Below are positions 19,021 to 28,456 of a stretch of 64,000 nt of DNA, in pieces. The position numbers were made by a program, and so were the translations under genes. This DNA is from Vibrio viridaestus. Lineage in GTDB: Bacteria; Pseudomonadota; Gammaproteobacteria; Enterobacterales; Vibrionaceae. The notes beneath the pieces are model-generated. The model was not told the DNA's origin. It did not search any database and worked only from the letters and a program-made list of their open reading frames with translations. Where the stretch lies: NCBI RefSeq assembly GCF_003856525.1, contig NZ_RJVQ01000004.1:62001-126000 (forward strand), read 5' to 3'. How positions within the stretch are numbered: position 1 is the first letter of the stretch; every line of letters begins with the position of its first letter.

Positions 19021-19144
19021 TACCATTCGCTTCATTGGAATTGGTGTGCCCGAGGTTGGACTGATTGGTCTTTTTCTGCACTTAAATTGAGTGCAAATAA
19101 AAGTTAAGAAAATCAATACGAAGGCAAATGAGGCGAAGTATGGT
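19021..19144. repeat. Imperfect palindromic intergenic element
   Basis: The ends of this 124-bp stretch are imperfect inverted copies: TACCATTCGCTTCATTGG on the left, and on the right a sequence whose reverse complement begins TACCATACTTCGCCTCATTT. A smaller perfect hairpin (TGCACT / AGTGCA) sits inside at about 19078-19096. The size and shape resemble ERIC-like or MITE-type elements found between Vibrio genes. The rest of the gap 18964-19298 shows no convincing gene. Confidence 0.45.
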
Positions 19145-19298
19145 AAATCATTTTCTCGTAAGATTGACGATTGGTTGTTTGGTTGTTTTGGGCATAAAGT
19201 TAAGTGCGCTTTACTTTCTTCCTATGGTTGTACTGCTCAATACTCATAATAAAGAGTTTTTTGGTTGGTAACCGATATACGACTAAAGTCAAAATAAA

Positions 19299-19320
19299 AA
19301 AGGGAGCTATCGCTCCCTTT
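19299..19320 (-). terminator. pykF terminator
   Basis: A perfect 9-bp stem (AAAGGGAGC / GCTCCCTTT) with a TATC loop has A-rich sequence on its left side, which is a T-run for the minus-strand pykF transcript. Confidence 0.9.
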
Positions 19321-19339
19321 TTACAACATAGACGTTTTA

Positions 19340-20752
19340 TTATAAAACGTGCACTGATGCAGTGTTCGTTGTACCTGAAGAAACGAGAGCTCCAGAAACC
19401 ATCACTACGATATCACCTTTCTTACCCAGTTTTGTTTCTAGGGCAATTTCTTTACCTAAGTGATAGAAAGAGTCTGTATTCTCAATAGCATCAACAATAA
19501 TTGGTATTACACCCTTAGTAAGAACAAGCTGAGCAGCCGTTTTCTTATTGGTTGTAAGAGCAAGAATATTTGCTGTTGGGAAGTATTTACGAACAGAGCG
19601 AGCTGACTTACCAGCTTGCGTTGCAACGATAATCAACGGTGCTGTTAGTTTTTCTGCAGTATCAACTGCACCTTTACATACCGCTTCCGTAATACGTAGA
19701 CGAGGGCTGTCTAGGCGATCTCCCAATTCAGCTTGAAGTGCTGAGTCAGTGCGCGCTGCGATTTGAGCCATGATCGTTACTGCTTCAACAGGGTATTTAC
19801 CTTTAGCTGTTTCACCAGAAAGCATTACTGCGTCTGTACCGTCCATGATTGCGTTTGCAACGTCACCCGCTTCTGCACGAGTTGGACGAGGGTTTTTGAT
19901 CATTGAGTCAAGCATTTGAGTCGCTGTGATAACCATCTTACGAGCGCGGTTACATTTCTCAATCATCATTTTTTGAGCAAAGATAACTTCTTCCGCTGGA
20001 ATCTCAACACCTAGGTCACCACGAGCAACCATGATACCGTCAGATAACTCAAGAATCTCGTCAAAGTTATCAACGCCTTCTTGGTTTTCAATTTTTGAAA
20101 TGATGTGGATGTCTTTACCACCATTTGCATTTAGAAACTCACGAATTTCCTGAACGTCAGAAGCTTTACGAATAAATGAGGCCGCAACAAAGTCAACACC
20201 CTGTTCACAACCAAACTTCAGGTCATTCTTATCTTTTTCAGATAGTGCAGGAAGGCTAACTTTTACGCCTGGAAGGTTTACACCTTTGTTTTCACCAAGC
20301 GCACCGTTATTTAGAACGGTACAAGTCACGTCATTTTCAGTTTTGCTGATCACTTTCATTTCGATTAGGCCGTCATCAACAAGGATTGTGTTACCAACAG
20401 CTAAATCAGAAGCAAAACCTGGGTAAGTTACTGCTACTGTATTTTTATTACCAATAACAGTTGAGTCAGTCGTAAATACAAACTCCTGACCAGCTTCTAG
20501 TTCAACGTCCTGACCGCCTTCTAATTTAATTGTGCGAATTTCAGGACCTTTAGTATCAAGTAAAATAGCAAGTGTTTCACCAGTATTTGCCATTACTTGA
20601 CGGAAATTATTAATACGAGTTCCATGTTCTTCGTAATCGCCATGAGAGAAGTTAAGGCGCATAACATTCATGCCAGCGTTTACTAGTTCAGTTAGCTTCT
20701 CTAGTGATTCAGTTTTAGGGCCAATCGTACAAACGATTTTGGTCTTTTTCAT
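19340..20752 (-). CDS. pykF: Pyruvate kinase I
   Basis: Pyruvate kinase makes pyruvate and ATP from phosphoenolpyruvate. The 470-residue product matches E. coli PykF in length and throughout its sequence: [16 protein letters not shown] start, [11 protein letters not shown], the catalytic-site [12 protein letters not shown], the [10 protein letters not shown] motif and the C-terminal [12 protein letters not shown]. The start at 20752 was chosen over a start seven codons earlier because of this conserved N-terminus. It faces away from the DeoR-glmS genes. Confidence 0.97.
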   Translation of the reverse strand: MKKTKIVCTIGPKTESLEKLTELVNAGMNVMRLNFSHGDYEEHGTRINNFRQVMANTGETLAILLDTKGPEIRTIKLEGGQDVELEAGQEFVFTTDSTVIGNKNTVAVTYPGFASDLAVGNTILVDDGLIEMKVISKTENDVTCTVLNNGALGENKGVNLPGVKVSLPALSEKDKNDLKFGCEQGVDFVAASFIRKASDVQEIREFLNANGGKDIHIISKIENQEGVDNFDEILELSDGIMVARGDLGVEIPAEEVIFAQKMMIEKCNRARKMVITATQMLDSMIKNPRPTRAEAGDVANAIMDGTDAVMLSGETAKGKYPVEAVTIMAQIAARTDSALQAELGDRLDSPRLRITEAVCKGAVDTAEKLTAPLIIVATQAGKSARSVRKYFPTANILALTTNKKTAAQLVLTKGVIPIIVDAIENTDSFYHLGKEIALETKLGKKGDIVVMVSGALVSSGTTNTASVHVL

Positions 20753-21181
20753 GGAAGATGTTCTCCGATACAATCATCAATTTGAAACTGTGTCTTAAAG
20801 TGTCTGCGATGGCTTATTTAAATCTCTACCTTAAGCCTACTCATCATTATATCAGTATGACACTTTAAATATGAAAGTCTTTCAGTATTTCAGTTATTTT
20901 ATAACTAAGCATTATTGCTTGCTACTCAGAAAAAATCCAAAATTTAGCGTTTTTTGCCGGTTTTTCGTCATCCATCCGGTAATTCAACTATCAATTCTGT
21001 AATTTTTTTTCTTTTGCGACGCGAATTCTAGCATTTTATGAAGGGAATATCACTGCTTATTACTTGTCTTAGGACAAGGTTTTAGTCGTAATTATTAATT
21101 TTTACTATCGAAATAAATAGACAATAAAGTTTCGTTTTGGTTATGATAAGTTTTATTCCGTAACTTATTTTTTGCCTCTAA
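20753..21181. other. Intergenic region between pykF and the DeoR-type gene
   Basis: This 429-bp AT-rich stretch has no credible gene. It must hold the divergent promoters of pykF and the DeoR-type regulator. I could not place either promoter with confidence and saw no strong palindromic operator. Confidence 0.6.
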
Positions 21182-21943
21182 ATGACGAAACGAAACACAA
21201 AGCAGAGAAGACACCTTATTGTAACTTTAGTAAACGAAAAAGGAGAGGTGAGTGTTGATGATTTAGCCAAACGCTTTGAAACCTCAGAGGTGACGATACG
21301 GAAAGATTTATCTGCATTAGAGGCGAATGGATTATTACTTCGTCGTTATGGCGGCGCGATCTCGCTTCCAAAAGAGGTCATTGCGGAAGAATTAAGTCTA
21401 AAAGTTTCGAACCGAAAGATTTCCATCGCAAAAGAAGCTGCTATGCTGATAAAAGACCATCACAGAATTGTGATCGACAGCGGTAGTACGACCACAGCCG
21501 TAATCCCTCATTTAAACGAAAAGCAAGGTTTAGTCGTGATGACCAATTCACTGAACGTTGCGAATGCATTAAGAGAATTAGAAAACGAACCTACATTACT
21601 TATGACTGGAGGAACATGGGACCCGCACTCTGAATCTTTTCAGGGGCAGGTCGCTGAGTCTGTGCTCCGTTCTTACGATTTTGATCAGTTATTTATTGGT
21701 TGTGATGGGATCGATTTAAATCGTGGTACGACCACGTTTAACGAGTTGTTTGGGTTAAGCAAAGTGATGGCCGATGTGTCGAGAGAAGTTATCGTGATGG
21801 CTGAATCCGATAAATTGGGACGCAAAATACCAAACTTAGAGCTTAGCTGGAAAATAATTGACGTATTGATTACCGATAGTGGGTTATCAGATGAACAAAT
21901 GAGAGTCATTGAATCCCATAATGTAAAAGTCATTCGAGCATAG
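21182..21943 (+). CDS. DeoR-family regulator next to glmS
   Basis: The 253-residue product has a DeoR-type helix-turn-helix at about residues 24-44 (VSVDDLAKRFETSEVTIRKDL) and the family's C-terminal sugar-phosphate-sensing domain (VIDSGSTTTAVIPHL; FIGCDGIDLNRGTTTFNE). It lies 43 bp upstream of glmS in the same direction, an arrangement found in Vibrio and Shewanella. It probably regulates glmS in response to an amino sugar phosphate; this is inference from position and family. Confidence 0.88.
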   Translation: MTKRNTKQRRHLIVTLVNEKGEVSVDDLAKRFETSEVTIRKDLSALEANGLLLRRYGGAISLPKEVIAEELSLKVSNRKISIAKEAAMLIKDHHRIVIDSGSTTTAVIPHLNEKQGLVVMTNSLNVANALRELENEPTLLMTGGTWDPHSESFQGQVAESVLRSYDFDQLFIGCDGIDLNRGTTTFNELFGLSKVMADVSREVIVMAESDKLGRKIPNLELSWKIIDVLITDSGLSDEQMRVIESHNVKVIRA

Positions 21944-21986
21944 TTTCGTTTGGCGATCGAGTAGATAAATTTAGGAGTATTTGGAT

Positions 21987-23819
21987 ATGTGTGGAATTGT
22001 TGGAGCGGTTGCTCAACGTGATGTCGCTGAAATTCTGGTGGAAGGACTTCGTCGCTTAGAGTATCGGGGTTATGACTCAGCGGGTGTGGCGATTGTCGAT
22101 TCTGAGCATAATTTAACTCGTATTCGTCGTTTGGGTAAAGTTCAGGAGCTATCAGATGCTGTGGAACAGGCTCAGGTTAGCGGCGGTACTGGTATAGCAC
22201 ATACTCGCTGGGCGACACATGGTGAGCCTTCAGAAATCAACGCCCATCCCCATGTATCAGGAAGCATTTCAGTTGTGCATAACGGGATTATTGAAAATCA
22301 CGCCCCTCTGCGCCAAATGCTAAAAGATAAAGGATACGTTTTCGTCTCGCAAACGGATACTGAAGTCATTGCACATCTGGTTGCGTTAGAGCTTGAAACT
22401 TCAGAGTCTCTCATCGAAGCTGTTCAAAAAGCCGCAAAACAGCTAGATGGTGCTTACGGCACGGTTGTTTTAGATCAGAATGATCCTTCTCGTTTAGTGG
22501 TTGCACGTTCTGGCAGTCCTATCGTTATCGGCTTCGGTGTCGGTGAAAACTTCCTTGCTTCAGATCAGCTAGCGTTACTCAATGTAACTCGCCGCTTTAT
22601 GTATCTGGAAGAAGGAGATGTGGCTGAGATTACTCGTCGTGATGTGACTGTTTATGACCATAGCGGTGAAAAAGTTGAGCGCGAAATTCTTGAGTCAACA
22701 GCTGAGCATGATGCTGGAGACAAAGGAAAATACCGTCACTTTATGCAAAAGGAAATTTACGAACAGCCTGTCGCAATAACCAATACGATGGAAGGTCGCT
22801 GTACTAAAGATTCAGTCATTATTGATAGTATTGGTGTTCATGCGGCTGAGATTCTACAAAAAGTTGAACACGTGCAAATCGTTGCGTGTGGAACATCTTA
22901 TAACGCGGGTATGGCTGCACGATACTGGTTTGAAGGGATCGCGGGTGTGAGTTGTGATGTCGAGATTGCATCTGAATTCCGTTACCGTAAGTTCGTTACG
23001 CGCCCAAACAGTCTTCTTATTACACTTTCTCAGTCTGGTGAAACGGCGGATACTCTTGCCGCACTAAGATTAGCAAAAGAGAAAGGGTATATGGCGGTCA
23101 TGACCATTTGTAACGTAGCGGGTTCATCATTAGTGAGAGAATCGGATATTGCATTCATGACTCGTGCTGGTGTTGAAATTGGTGTGGCATCAACAAAAGC
23201 ATTTACAACGCAACTGACCGCGATGCTGATGCTCGTAGCAGGTATCGGTAAACAAAAAGGTACTGTTGATGCAGCGTTAGAAAAAGAGATTGTGACGTCT
23301 CTTCATCAGCTACCTGGTCAAATAGAGGCTGCGCTGAAGTTCGATGCTGAGATTGAAAGTCTGGCTAAAGATTTCGCAGACAAACACCATACTCTTTTCC
23401 TTGGCCGTGGCGAATACTACCCGATCGCATTAGAAGCTGCCTTGAAACTGAAAGAGATTTCTTATATCCACGCTGAAGCTTATGCTGCAGGTGAATTGAA
23501 ACATGGCCCTCTGGCACTGATTGATGCGGATATGCCAGTCGTGGTTGTGGCACCGAATAATGATCTGTTGGAAAAACTGAAATCGAACATCGAAGAAGTC
23601 CGTGCTCGCGGTGGATTACTATATGTATTTGCTGATGAAGATGCTGGCTTTGAATCGGATGAGACAATGAAAATCATCAAGATGCCGCATGTCAGCGAAA
23701 TTACCGCACCGATCTATTACACATTGCCGATGCAGCTGTTGTCGTACCATATTGCTCTTATTAAAGGGACCGATGTCGATCAGCCACGGAACTTAGCTAA
23801 AGCGGTCACAGTAGAATAA
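21987..23819 (+). CDS. glmS: Glutamine-fructose-6-phosphate aminotransferase
   Basis: GlmS makes glucosamine 6-phosphate for cell wall and LPS synthesis. The 610-residue product begins MCGIVGAV, with the catalytic cysteine exposed after methionine removal, followed by the glutaminase domain and two SIS isomerase domains ([31 protein letters not shown]). A TTG two codons upstream is in frame, but ATG 21987 is right for the family and has an AGGAG site. The conserved 3' end is the TnsD recognition region of Tn7 elements; a Tn7-like transposon is inserted 25 bp past the stop, between glmS and its terminator. Confidence 0.98.
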   Translation: MCGIVGAVAQRDVAEILVEGLRRLEYRGYDSAGVAIVDSEHNLTRIRRLGKVQELSDAVEQAQVSGGTGIAHTRWATHGEPSEINAHPHVSGSISVVHNGIIENHAPLRQMLKDKGYVFVSQTDTEVIAHLVALELETSESLIEAVQKAAKQLDGAYGTVVLDQNDPSRLVVARSGSPIVIGFGVGENFLASDQLALLNVTRRFMYLEEGDVAEITRRDVTVYDHSGEKVEREILESTAEHDAGDKGKYRHFMQKEIYEQPVAITNTMEGRCTKDSVIIDSIGVHAAEILQKVEHVQIVACGTSYNAGMAARYWFEGIAGVSCDVEIASEFRYRKFVTRPNSLLITLSQSGETADTLAALRLAKEKGYMAVMTICNVAGSSLVRESDIAFMTRAGVEIGVASTKAFTTQLTAMLMLVAGIGKQKGTVDAALEKEIVTSLHQLPGQIEAALKFDAEIESLAKDFADKHHTLFLGRGEYYPIALEAALKLKEISYIHAEAYAAGELKHGPLALIDADMPVVVVAPNNDLLEKLKSNIEEVRARGGLLYVFADEDAGFESDETMKIIKMPHVSEITAPIYYTLPMQLLSYHIALIKGTDVDQPRNLAKAVTVE

Positions 23820-23839
23820 AACTCGTATTCGTTCACAGA

Positions 23840-23844
23840 TGTGG
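23840..23844. repeat. Target-site duplication (TGTGG), glmS side
   Basis: TGTGG directly before the transposon terminus is repeated at 38893-38897 directly after the other terminus. A 5-bp duplication is characteristic of Tn7 insertion. Confidence 0.92.
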
Positions 23845-23914
23845 TGTAGGAGAGGAATAAAGTCTCATACTAAGTAATAAAGATTCATACTGAGTATTAA
23901 AGTATCATCCTGAA
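23845..23914 (+). repeat. Right-end terminal region with three TnsB-type sites
   Basis: The terminus TGTAGGAGAGG is followed by three sites at 23856-23874, 23876-23894 and 23896-23914, exactly 20 bp apart, each near AATAAAGTNTCATACTRAG. This agrees with the Tn7 right-end site as I recall it (AATAAAGTC core). No fourth clear site was found before 24041. Confidence 0.88.
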
Positions 23915-24040
23915 ATGGCGGTAATCTATGTGGTTGCCGTCATTTTTTCTATGAGCATCTTTAAAAATAGTTTGAAGTCTGATTGCATATTACGTTGGTT
24001 TATATGGGCCGATTTCTATTGGTCGTAACAGGGAAATTAT

Positions 24041-24688
24041 ATGAATAATCAGAACAGGTATAAAAGAAAGTTTGGGCTTGATGGTTCAAACAAAGAAAAG
24101 GCAGCTCTGGCGTTGGAACATGCCCTCGATATAAGAAAGTTTGAAATTGAATTGTATTGGAAAAGGGCCACATATTTTTGGGCATTAATTGCTGTAGCAT
24201 TTGCGGGTTTTTTCTCGGTTTTGGCGAGCGAGCATTTAAAAAGCAAAGAATTTTTTGCCTTTGTTATAGCAGTTATCGGGTTTGTGTTTACTTGGGCTTG
24301 GTTCTTAGCAAATAGAGGAAGTAAATTTTGGCAAGAGAATTGGGAGAACCACGTAGACATGTTGGAAAATGATACTACGGGACCTCTTTATAAAACGACT
24401 CTACACCGACCTCGAAGCTCTTCGGTAGTTGAAATACTCATAACAGGACCAGCAAAAATATCTGTATCTAAAGTGAATCAATGGGTGAGCTTTTTTACCC
24501 TGTTTATTTGGATTATGCTATTGATATTTATTTCTTTACCATTTGAATTTTCTAAAGAAATAAGTTGGATCCGGGTAATTATATTAGTAATAGGTATCTT
24601 TTCCTGCTTTATGATGTGTTACGGGAGCAAAACTCATTTGGGGCCTCATCGTCACAAAATGAGGAGTAGAAAGACCCAGATATTATAA
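24041..24688 (+). CDS. Cargo membrane protein, possibly RipA family
   Basis: The 215-residue product has two hydrophobic pairs, at about residues 45-88 and 148-192, so probably four membrane segments with cytoplasmic ends. The N-terminal pattern ALDIRKFEIELYWKRATYFWALI resembles proteins annotated as RipA-family octameric membrane proteins. I am not certain of that match, and the role is unknown. It is the first cargo gene inside the right end, in AT-rich DNA. It has a modest GGGA ribosome binding site. Confidence 0.7.
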   Translation: MNNQNRYKRKFGLDGSNKEKAALALEHALDIRKFEIELYWKRATYFWALIAVAFAGFFSVLASEHLKSKEFFAFVIAVIGFVFTWAWFLANRGSKFWQENWENHVDMLENDTTGPLYKTTLHRPRSSSVVEILITGPAKISVSKVNQWVSFFTLFIWIMLLIFISLPFEFSKEISWIRVIILVIGIFSCFMMCYGSKTHLGPHRHKMRSRKTQIL

Positions 24689-24739
24689 TTACCCAACCTC
24701 AATATTTATCTTTTGAATTGTAGATTGTTAGAGGGACAT

Positions 24740-24760
24740 GAATCAGTGTTACACTGATTC
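24740..24760. promoter_or_regulatory. Perfect palindrome, likely operator
   Basis: GAATCAGTG-TTA-CACTGATTC is a perfect inverted repeat with 9-bp arms. A TATACT hexamer (24765-24770) follows after 4 bp, so the palindrome covers the -35 zone of a likely promoter for the gene at 24786. This is the layout of a repressor operator; a hairpin in RNA is also possible. Confidence 0.5.
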
Positions 24761-24785
24761 AAAGTATACTATCGGAGCATCAACA

Positions 24786-25082
24786 ATGAGCACCAAAGAA
24801 TGGGTTTATCAGAGTGAGCAAGAGTTTGGTTTATATCAGGAAATGACGCTTGAGAAGAATAATGATAATCCCGCGATCATTGAGATAGCAAACCCGGTTG
24901 ATTTCAGAGTAAATTATTCAACCAATGCCGACGGAAAAGCATTCGGGAGGCTTATGGCTGAAATCCCGGCTGATGTGTTCGATGAAATTGCGGTTGCCTG
25001 GTGTAAACAGAGAAAATTACAAGGTGCTTTCGGCGGCCCCGTAGGGAACGAATGGGGTAGTCCGGATTGCGACTACGAGTAG
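24786..25082 (+). CDS. Unknown small acidic cargo protein
   Basis: I do not recognise this 98-residue protein (MSTKEWVYQSEQEFG start, ending GSPDCDYE). It is acidic, with no signal peptide or membrane segment. ATG 24786 has a GGAG site 8 nt upstream and is preferred to an ATG 16 codons earlier that lies inside the palindromic operator. It sits between a membrane protein gene and another small unknown gene, all inside the transposon right end. An antirestriction or antitoxin role would fit its size and acidity but is guesswork. Confidence 0.6.
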   Translation: MSTKEWVYQSEQEFGLYQEMTLEKNNDNPAIIEIANPVDFRVNYSTNADGKAFGRLMAEIPADVFDEIAVAWCKQRKLQGAFGGPVGNEWGSPDCDYE

Positions 25083-25112
25083 GTCTGTAGTGTTCAAACC
25101 GAAGGAAAGAAG

Positions 25113-25142
25113 ATGTACTACTTTGCAGAGGATCCCTTCTAG
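25113..25142 (+). CDS. Possible 9-residue leader peptide
   Basis: ATG at 25113 follows AAGGA at about 7 nt and opens MYYFAEDPF, ending 22 bp before the start of the next gene. The good ribosome binding site is the only support for translation; it may couple to the gene downstream. Confidence 0.25.
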   Translation: MYYFAEDPF

Positions 25143-25164
25143 GTAATGTAAACCTGGAGGGTAT

Positions 25165-25461
25165 ATGAAAAAATTAAAACAGCAGTACGAACACGCTGTT
25201 GGTAGACAATCTGCGGATTATTTGTGGCATTTCTATCCCAGTATCCGAAGTGGTACTCACAAGCACTTTAGTACCAAACAAGAAAAAAGCTTTTACTTCA
25301 TGCATTTGGTTGAATGTAAAGGTTATCCGGTAAAGTTTCGTGCAGCTCGCAGGAATGCACTGGCCGATCCTTGGGACGACTATCCGGCATATGTTTATGA
25401 TGTAGCAAAAAGCTGGAAGCATAACTCCAAGAGAAAGCATCAATATTACCGAGAAAGTTGA
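25165..25461 (+). CDS. Unknown small basic cargo protein
   Basis: I do not recognise this 98-residue protein. It is rich in lysine, arginine, histidine and aromatic residues (KSWKHNSKRKHQYYRES at the end), so it may bind nucleic acid. A GGAGG ribosome binding site lies 6 nt from the ATG. It follows the acidic 98-residue gene by 82 bp and precedes tnsA by 93 bp. An acidic-basic gene pair of this size recalls toxin-antitoxin pairs, but no known family was recognised. Confidence 0.6.
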   Translation: MKKLKQQYEHAVGRQSADYLWHFYPSIRSGTHKHFSTKQEKSFYFMHLVECKGYPVKFRAARRNALADPWDDYPAYVYDVAKSWKHNSKRKHQYYRES

Positions 25462-25491
25462 TGTTATCGATCTTCACAGAAGAAAAGTAAT

Positions 25492-25507
25492 AGAGTTGCA
25501 TACTCAA
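25492..25507 (+). promoter_or_regulatory. Internal TnsB-like site upstream of tnsA
   Basis: AGAGTTGCATACTCAA matches the core of the terminal sites (AAAGTATCATACTGAG) at 11 of 16 positions, including an unbroken CATACT. It lies 47 bp upstream of tnsA, across a possible -35. In Tn7 the right-end TnsB sites overlap the tnsA promoter; this single site could serve the same autoregulation. A chance match is possible. Confidence 0.35.
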
Positions 25508-25554
25508 GCCGTTGTCCTTATGCTTATTTTATCAGCATGGGATAGCGGTTTTTT

Positions 25555-26382
25555 ATGGCAAAAAATAAATATTCGGCGTCGGAAACCCGATATGGACGCT
25601 GGCTTAAAGAAGGCCGGGGAAGTGGCCGGGGTGTTGATTACAAGCCTTGGTTGACGGTTCGGGATGTTCCTTCCGAAGGTCGTTCTCATCGCGTTTTCGG
25701 TCACAAGACGCAACGAATCCATCATCTTTTTTCCGATCTGGAACTTGCCATTTTCTTCACGCTCGAATGGAACCCTCAAATTACCGATATCCGCGAACAG
25801 TTTCCTTTGGAACGCTCGGAGACTCGGCAAATCGCCAACGAAAACGGGATCAGGCATCCGGCGGATAGCGGTGTCGATCTGTATATGTCTTCCGATTTTC
25901 TGATAAATAGTCTCAATACCGAACTGCCCAAATTTGCCATTCAGGGTAAATATGCCGAGGCGTTGCAAGAGCCTAGCGTGATTGAAAAACTGGAGATTGA
26001 ACGCCGTTACTGGGCGCTGAAGAAAATCCAGTGGTTTCTGGTCACTGAGAAAGATATTTCACCGGTGATGGTTCGGAACATCGGCTGGTTGTATCCGTCG
26101 CAACGAGATGAGCTGACCGATGAGTTATTGCTGGAAAGAACGTCTTATTATTCGGCTCAGTTCGAATTGTACCCAAACCGCACCGTTGTCGATCTGTGTA
26201 AGCAGCTGGATGTCAGTTACCGGCTGCCGGAAGGGCAGTCTCTGTATGAAATCAGACAGCTTCTCGCCCAGCGCTGTTTTCATTTTGATATGACGACGGA
26301 ATTTCATCGTCTGCTAGTCAAAGATCTCCAGCTTGAGAATATGAATCACCTGATAGGAGCGCGGCATGTTTCGAATCAATGA
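25555..26382 (+). CDS. tnsA: Tn7-type transposase subunit TnsA (5'-end cleaving endonuclease)
   Basis: TnsA cuts the 5' ends of the element and, with TnsB, allows cut-and-paste transposition. The 275-residue product aligns without gaps to Tn7 TnsA (273) over its first 140 residues, and the catalytic residues E63, D114 and K132 of the restriction-enzyme-like fold are all present (DLELA, SSDFL, GKYAE). The C-terminal part should bind TnsC. The gene overlaps tnsB by 17 bp. Unlike Tn7, it starts 1.7 kb from the right end because of three cargo genes. Confidence 0.97.
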   Translation: MAKNKYSASETRYGRWLKEGRGSGRGVDYKPWLTVRDVPSEGRSHRVFGHKTQRIHHLFSDLELAIFFTLEWNPQITDIREQFPLERSETRQIANENGIRHPADSGVDLYMSSDFLINSLNTELPKFAIQGKYAEALQEPSVIEKLEIERRYWALKKIQWFLVTEKDISPVMVRNIGWLYPSQRDELTDELLLERTSYYSAQFELYPNRTVVDLCKQLDVSYRLPEGQSLYEIRQLLAQRCFHFDMTTEFHRLLVKDLQLENMNHLIGARHVSNQ

Positions 26383-28456
26383 AGTGCTTGAGTTTGAACA
26401 GGAAAGATTCCGGGTTCTGAGCTTGTTGGGAAATGAGCTGGTCTGGATTTCTATCGACGACAAATCAGCTTTTCCGGTATTGGTCGATACGGAAATTCTT
26501 TATCAGGGGATTGAGGATGAAACATTACTCCGGATTGAAGATCCGTATGTTTATCTGACATTGGAAGTTCCTGAGGAAGGCAGTATCGCTCAGGTCAAAC
26601 GAGACAAAAATTATGAATTGATTCAACCGATTATCCAGTGCGAAGCATACTATCGGCCTGACCTGAGAGCAAAGGCGATCAATGCAGTGATGGCAGAGCA
26701 TAAGACAACTAAGCAGACCTTGTACCGTTTGATTCGTCAATATTGGCAGCGTGGTCAGATCGCTAATGCGCTGTTGCCCGATTATAAAAATTCGGGAGGG
26801 AAAGGGAAACGTCGTCAGGCCGGGGAGAAGAAACTCGGACGTCCCAGAAAGTATATGCCTGGCACCGGTGTTAATGTCGATGAGTTTACCGAGCGTCTGT
26901 TCCGGATAGCGATTCAAAAGTATCTGCTGAACGACAAAGGGTACACGTTTCCCTATGCGCACCGCCGTTTCAAAGATATATATCAGACCTATTTCCCGGA
27001 TGTCCCGGAAGCAGAGATTCCGACCAACTGGCAGATGAAGTATTTCTATCAACGGGAGTTTACGCAGGTTGATGTGATCCGCAAACGGATACATCCGAAG
27101 ATCTACAACAAAGACATTCGGCCACTTAAAGGCACGGCCAATCTACACGCGCTTGGCCCCGGCTCCCGATTTGAAATCGATGCGACCATTGCCGATATCT
27201 ATCTGGTCTCGGATAGCAACCGGAGCTGGATTGTCGGACGCCCGGTTGTTTATGTCGTTGTCGATGTATTCAGTCGCTTGATCGTCGGACTGTATATCGG
27301 TTTTGAAAATCCGTCTTATGTAGCAGCGATTCAGGCACTGCAAACGGCAATGACGGACAAGGTTGCTCTCTGTCATCAATATGGGATCGAGATTGAAGCA
27401 CAGGACTGGTCAGCCATTGGGTTACCGGATGCAATCCTTGCCGATCGGGGAGAGTTGCTTGGCAGTCAGATTGAAAGTCTTGAGAAAAGCTTTTCGGTCA
27501 GAGTGGAAAATACCCCGCCTTATCGTGGCGATGCGAAAGGGATCGTCGAGCGGAATTTCAAAACCATACAGGCTGATTTTACACCGTTTGCTCCTGGTGT
27601 AGTGACAGGAACAACGGTAAAGAAACGGGGCGGTAGAGATTACCGTCTGGATGCAAAGCTATCCATCTCGGACTTTAAAGAAATCATCCTCTCTTCCATT
27701 CTGTACCACAACCAGTTTGCCGTGTTGGGTAAGTATGACCGTTCCGACGATATGCCGGTAGATTTGCCTTCGGTGCCGATCGAACTCTGGCGTTGGGGAA
27801 TTCAGCACCGGACCGGCCGTTTGCGTGCTGCGCCGGAAAGAGAGTTGAGACTGAGTTTGCTGCCTCGCGCAAGAGCGACGATTTCTCCCTTGGGCATTTG
27901 CCTGTTCGGTCTCTATTACACTTGTGCTGAAGCAATGAGTGCCGGATGGATGCACCGAGGCAAAGCGACGTCTCGCCCGGAGAAAGTAACGGTAGCCTAT
28001 GATCCGAATATTGCCGATGAGATCTATCTTTTCCCGGTGGAAGGGAAAAGTGAATTCTGGGTGGGTAAGCTTTCTGATCGTTCGCGTGAATTTATTCACT
28101 GCTCTTTCTGGGAAGTCTGGCAGATACAGGCTTGTCAGAAGTCTGTGACGGCGACATCAAAAGTGGTTTCGGATGAGAAAAAACGGGCGCATGAACGTCG
28201 GGTGATCGACAAGATTCAGCAGGCCGAAGCAAGAAGTCCCGATGTTTCCGAGTTTTCTAAGTCTGAACGAATTGCAGCGATCCGGCCAAACAGAAAAGCC
28301 GAATTGGAGAGTGAGAGGGAAGACCGGAAACCGACTGAACCGAGTCAACCCCGGGAACGTGCCGATGTCGTTCACTTGCCGGGTGTTGAGGAAGAAGATT
28401 ACCAGTATCCCAGTTTTGTCAGTGAGCTGTTTGACGATGAGGACGATCAGGAATGA
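26366..28456 (+). CDS. tnsB: Tn7-type transposase subunit TnsB (DDE integrase)
   Basis: TnsB binds the transposon ends, cuts the 3' ends and joins them to the target. The 696-residue product has the DDE triad at D272 (FEIDAT), D360 (LADRGE) and E395 (KGIVERNFK), at nearly the same positions as in Tn7 TnsB (273, 361, 396). DNA-binding helices precede it, and a C-terminal charged tail (about 600-696) is likely to contact TnsC. Its start lies inside tnsA and its stop overlaps tnsC by 4 bp (ATGA), indicating translational coupling. The ORF is intact. Confidence 0.97.
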   Translation: MFRINEVLEFEQERFRVLSLLGNELVWISIDDKSAFPVLVDTEILYQGIEDETLLRIEDPYVYLTLEVPEEGSIAQVKRDKNYELIQPIIQCEAYYRPDLRAKAINAVMAEHKTTKQTLYRLIRQYWQRGQIANALLPDYKNSGGKGKRRQAGEKKLGRPRKYMPGTGVNVDEFTERLFRIAIQKYLLNDKGYTFPYAHRRFKDIYQTYFPDVPEAEIPTNWQMKYFYQREFTQVDVIRKRIHPKIYNKDIRPLKGTANLHALGPGSRFEIDATIADIYLVSDSNRSWIVGRPVVYVVVDVFSRLIVGLYIGFENPSYVAAIQALQTAMTDKVALCHQYGIEIEAQDWSAIGLPDAILADRGELLGSQIESLEKSFSVRVENTPPYRGDAKGIVERNFKTIQADFTPFAPGVVTGTTVKKRGGRDYRLDAKLSISDFKEIILSSILYHNQFAVLGKYDRSDDMPVDLPSVPIELWRWGIQHRTGRLRAAPERELRLSLLPRARATISPLGICLFGLYYTCAEAMSAGWMHRGKATSRPEKVTVAYDPNIADEIYLFPVEGKSEFWVGKLSDRSREFIHCSFWEVWQIQACQKSVTATSKVVSDEKKRAHERRVIDKIQQAEARSPDVSEFSKSERIAAIRPNRKAELESEREDRKPTEPSQPRERADVVHLPGVEEEDYQYPSFVSELFDDEDDQE

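Noticed and set aside
19204-19488. 94-codon plus-strand frame before and inside pykF
   Set aside because: It runs through the pykF terminator and into pykF antisense; not a gene.
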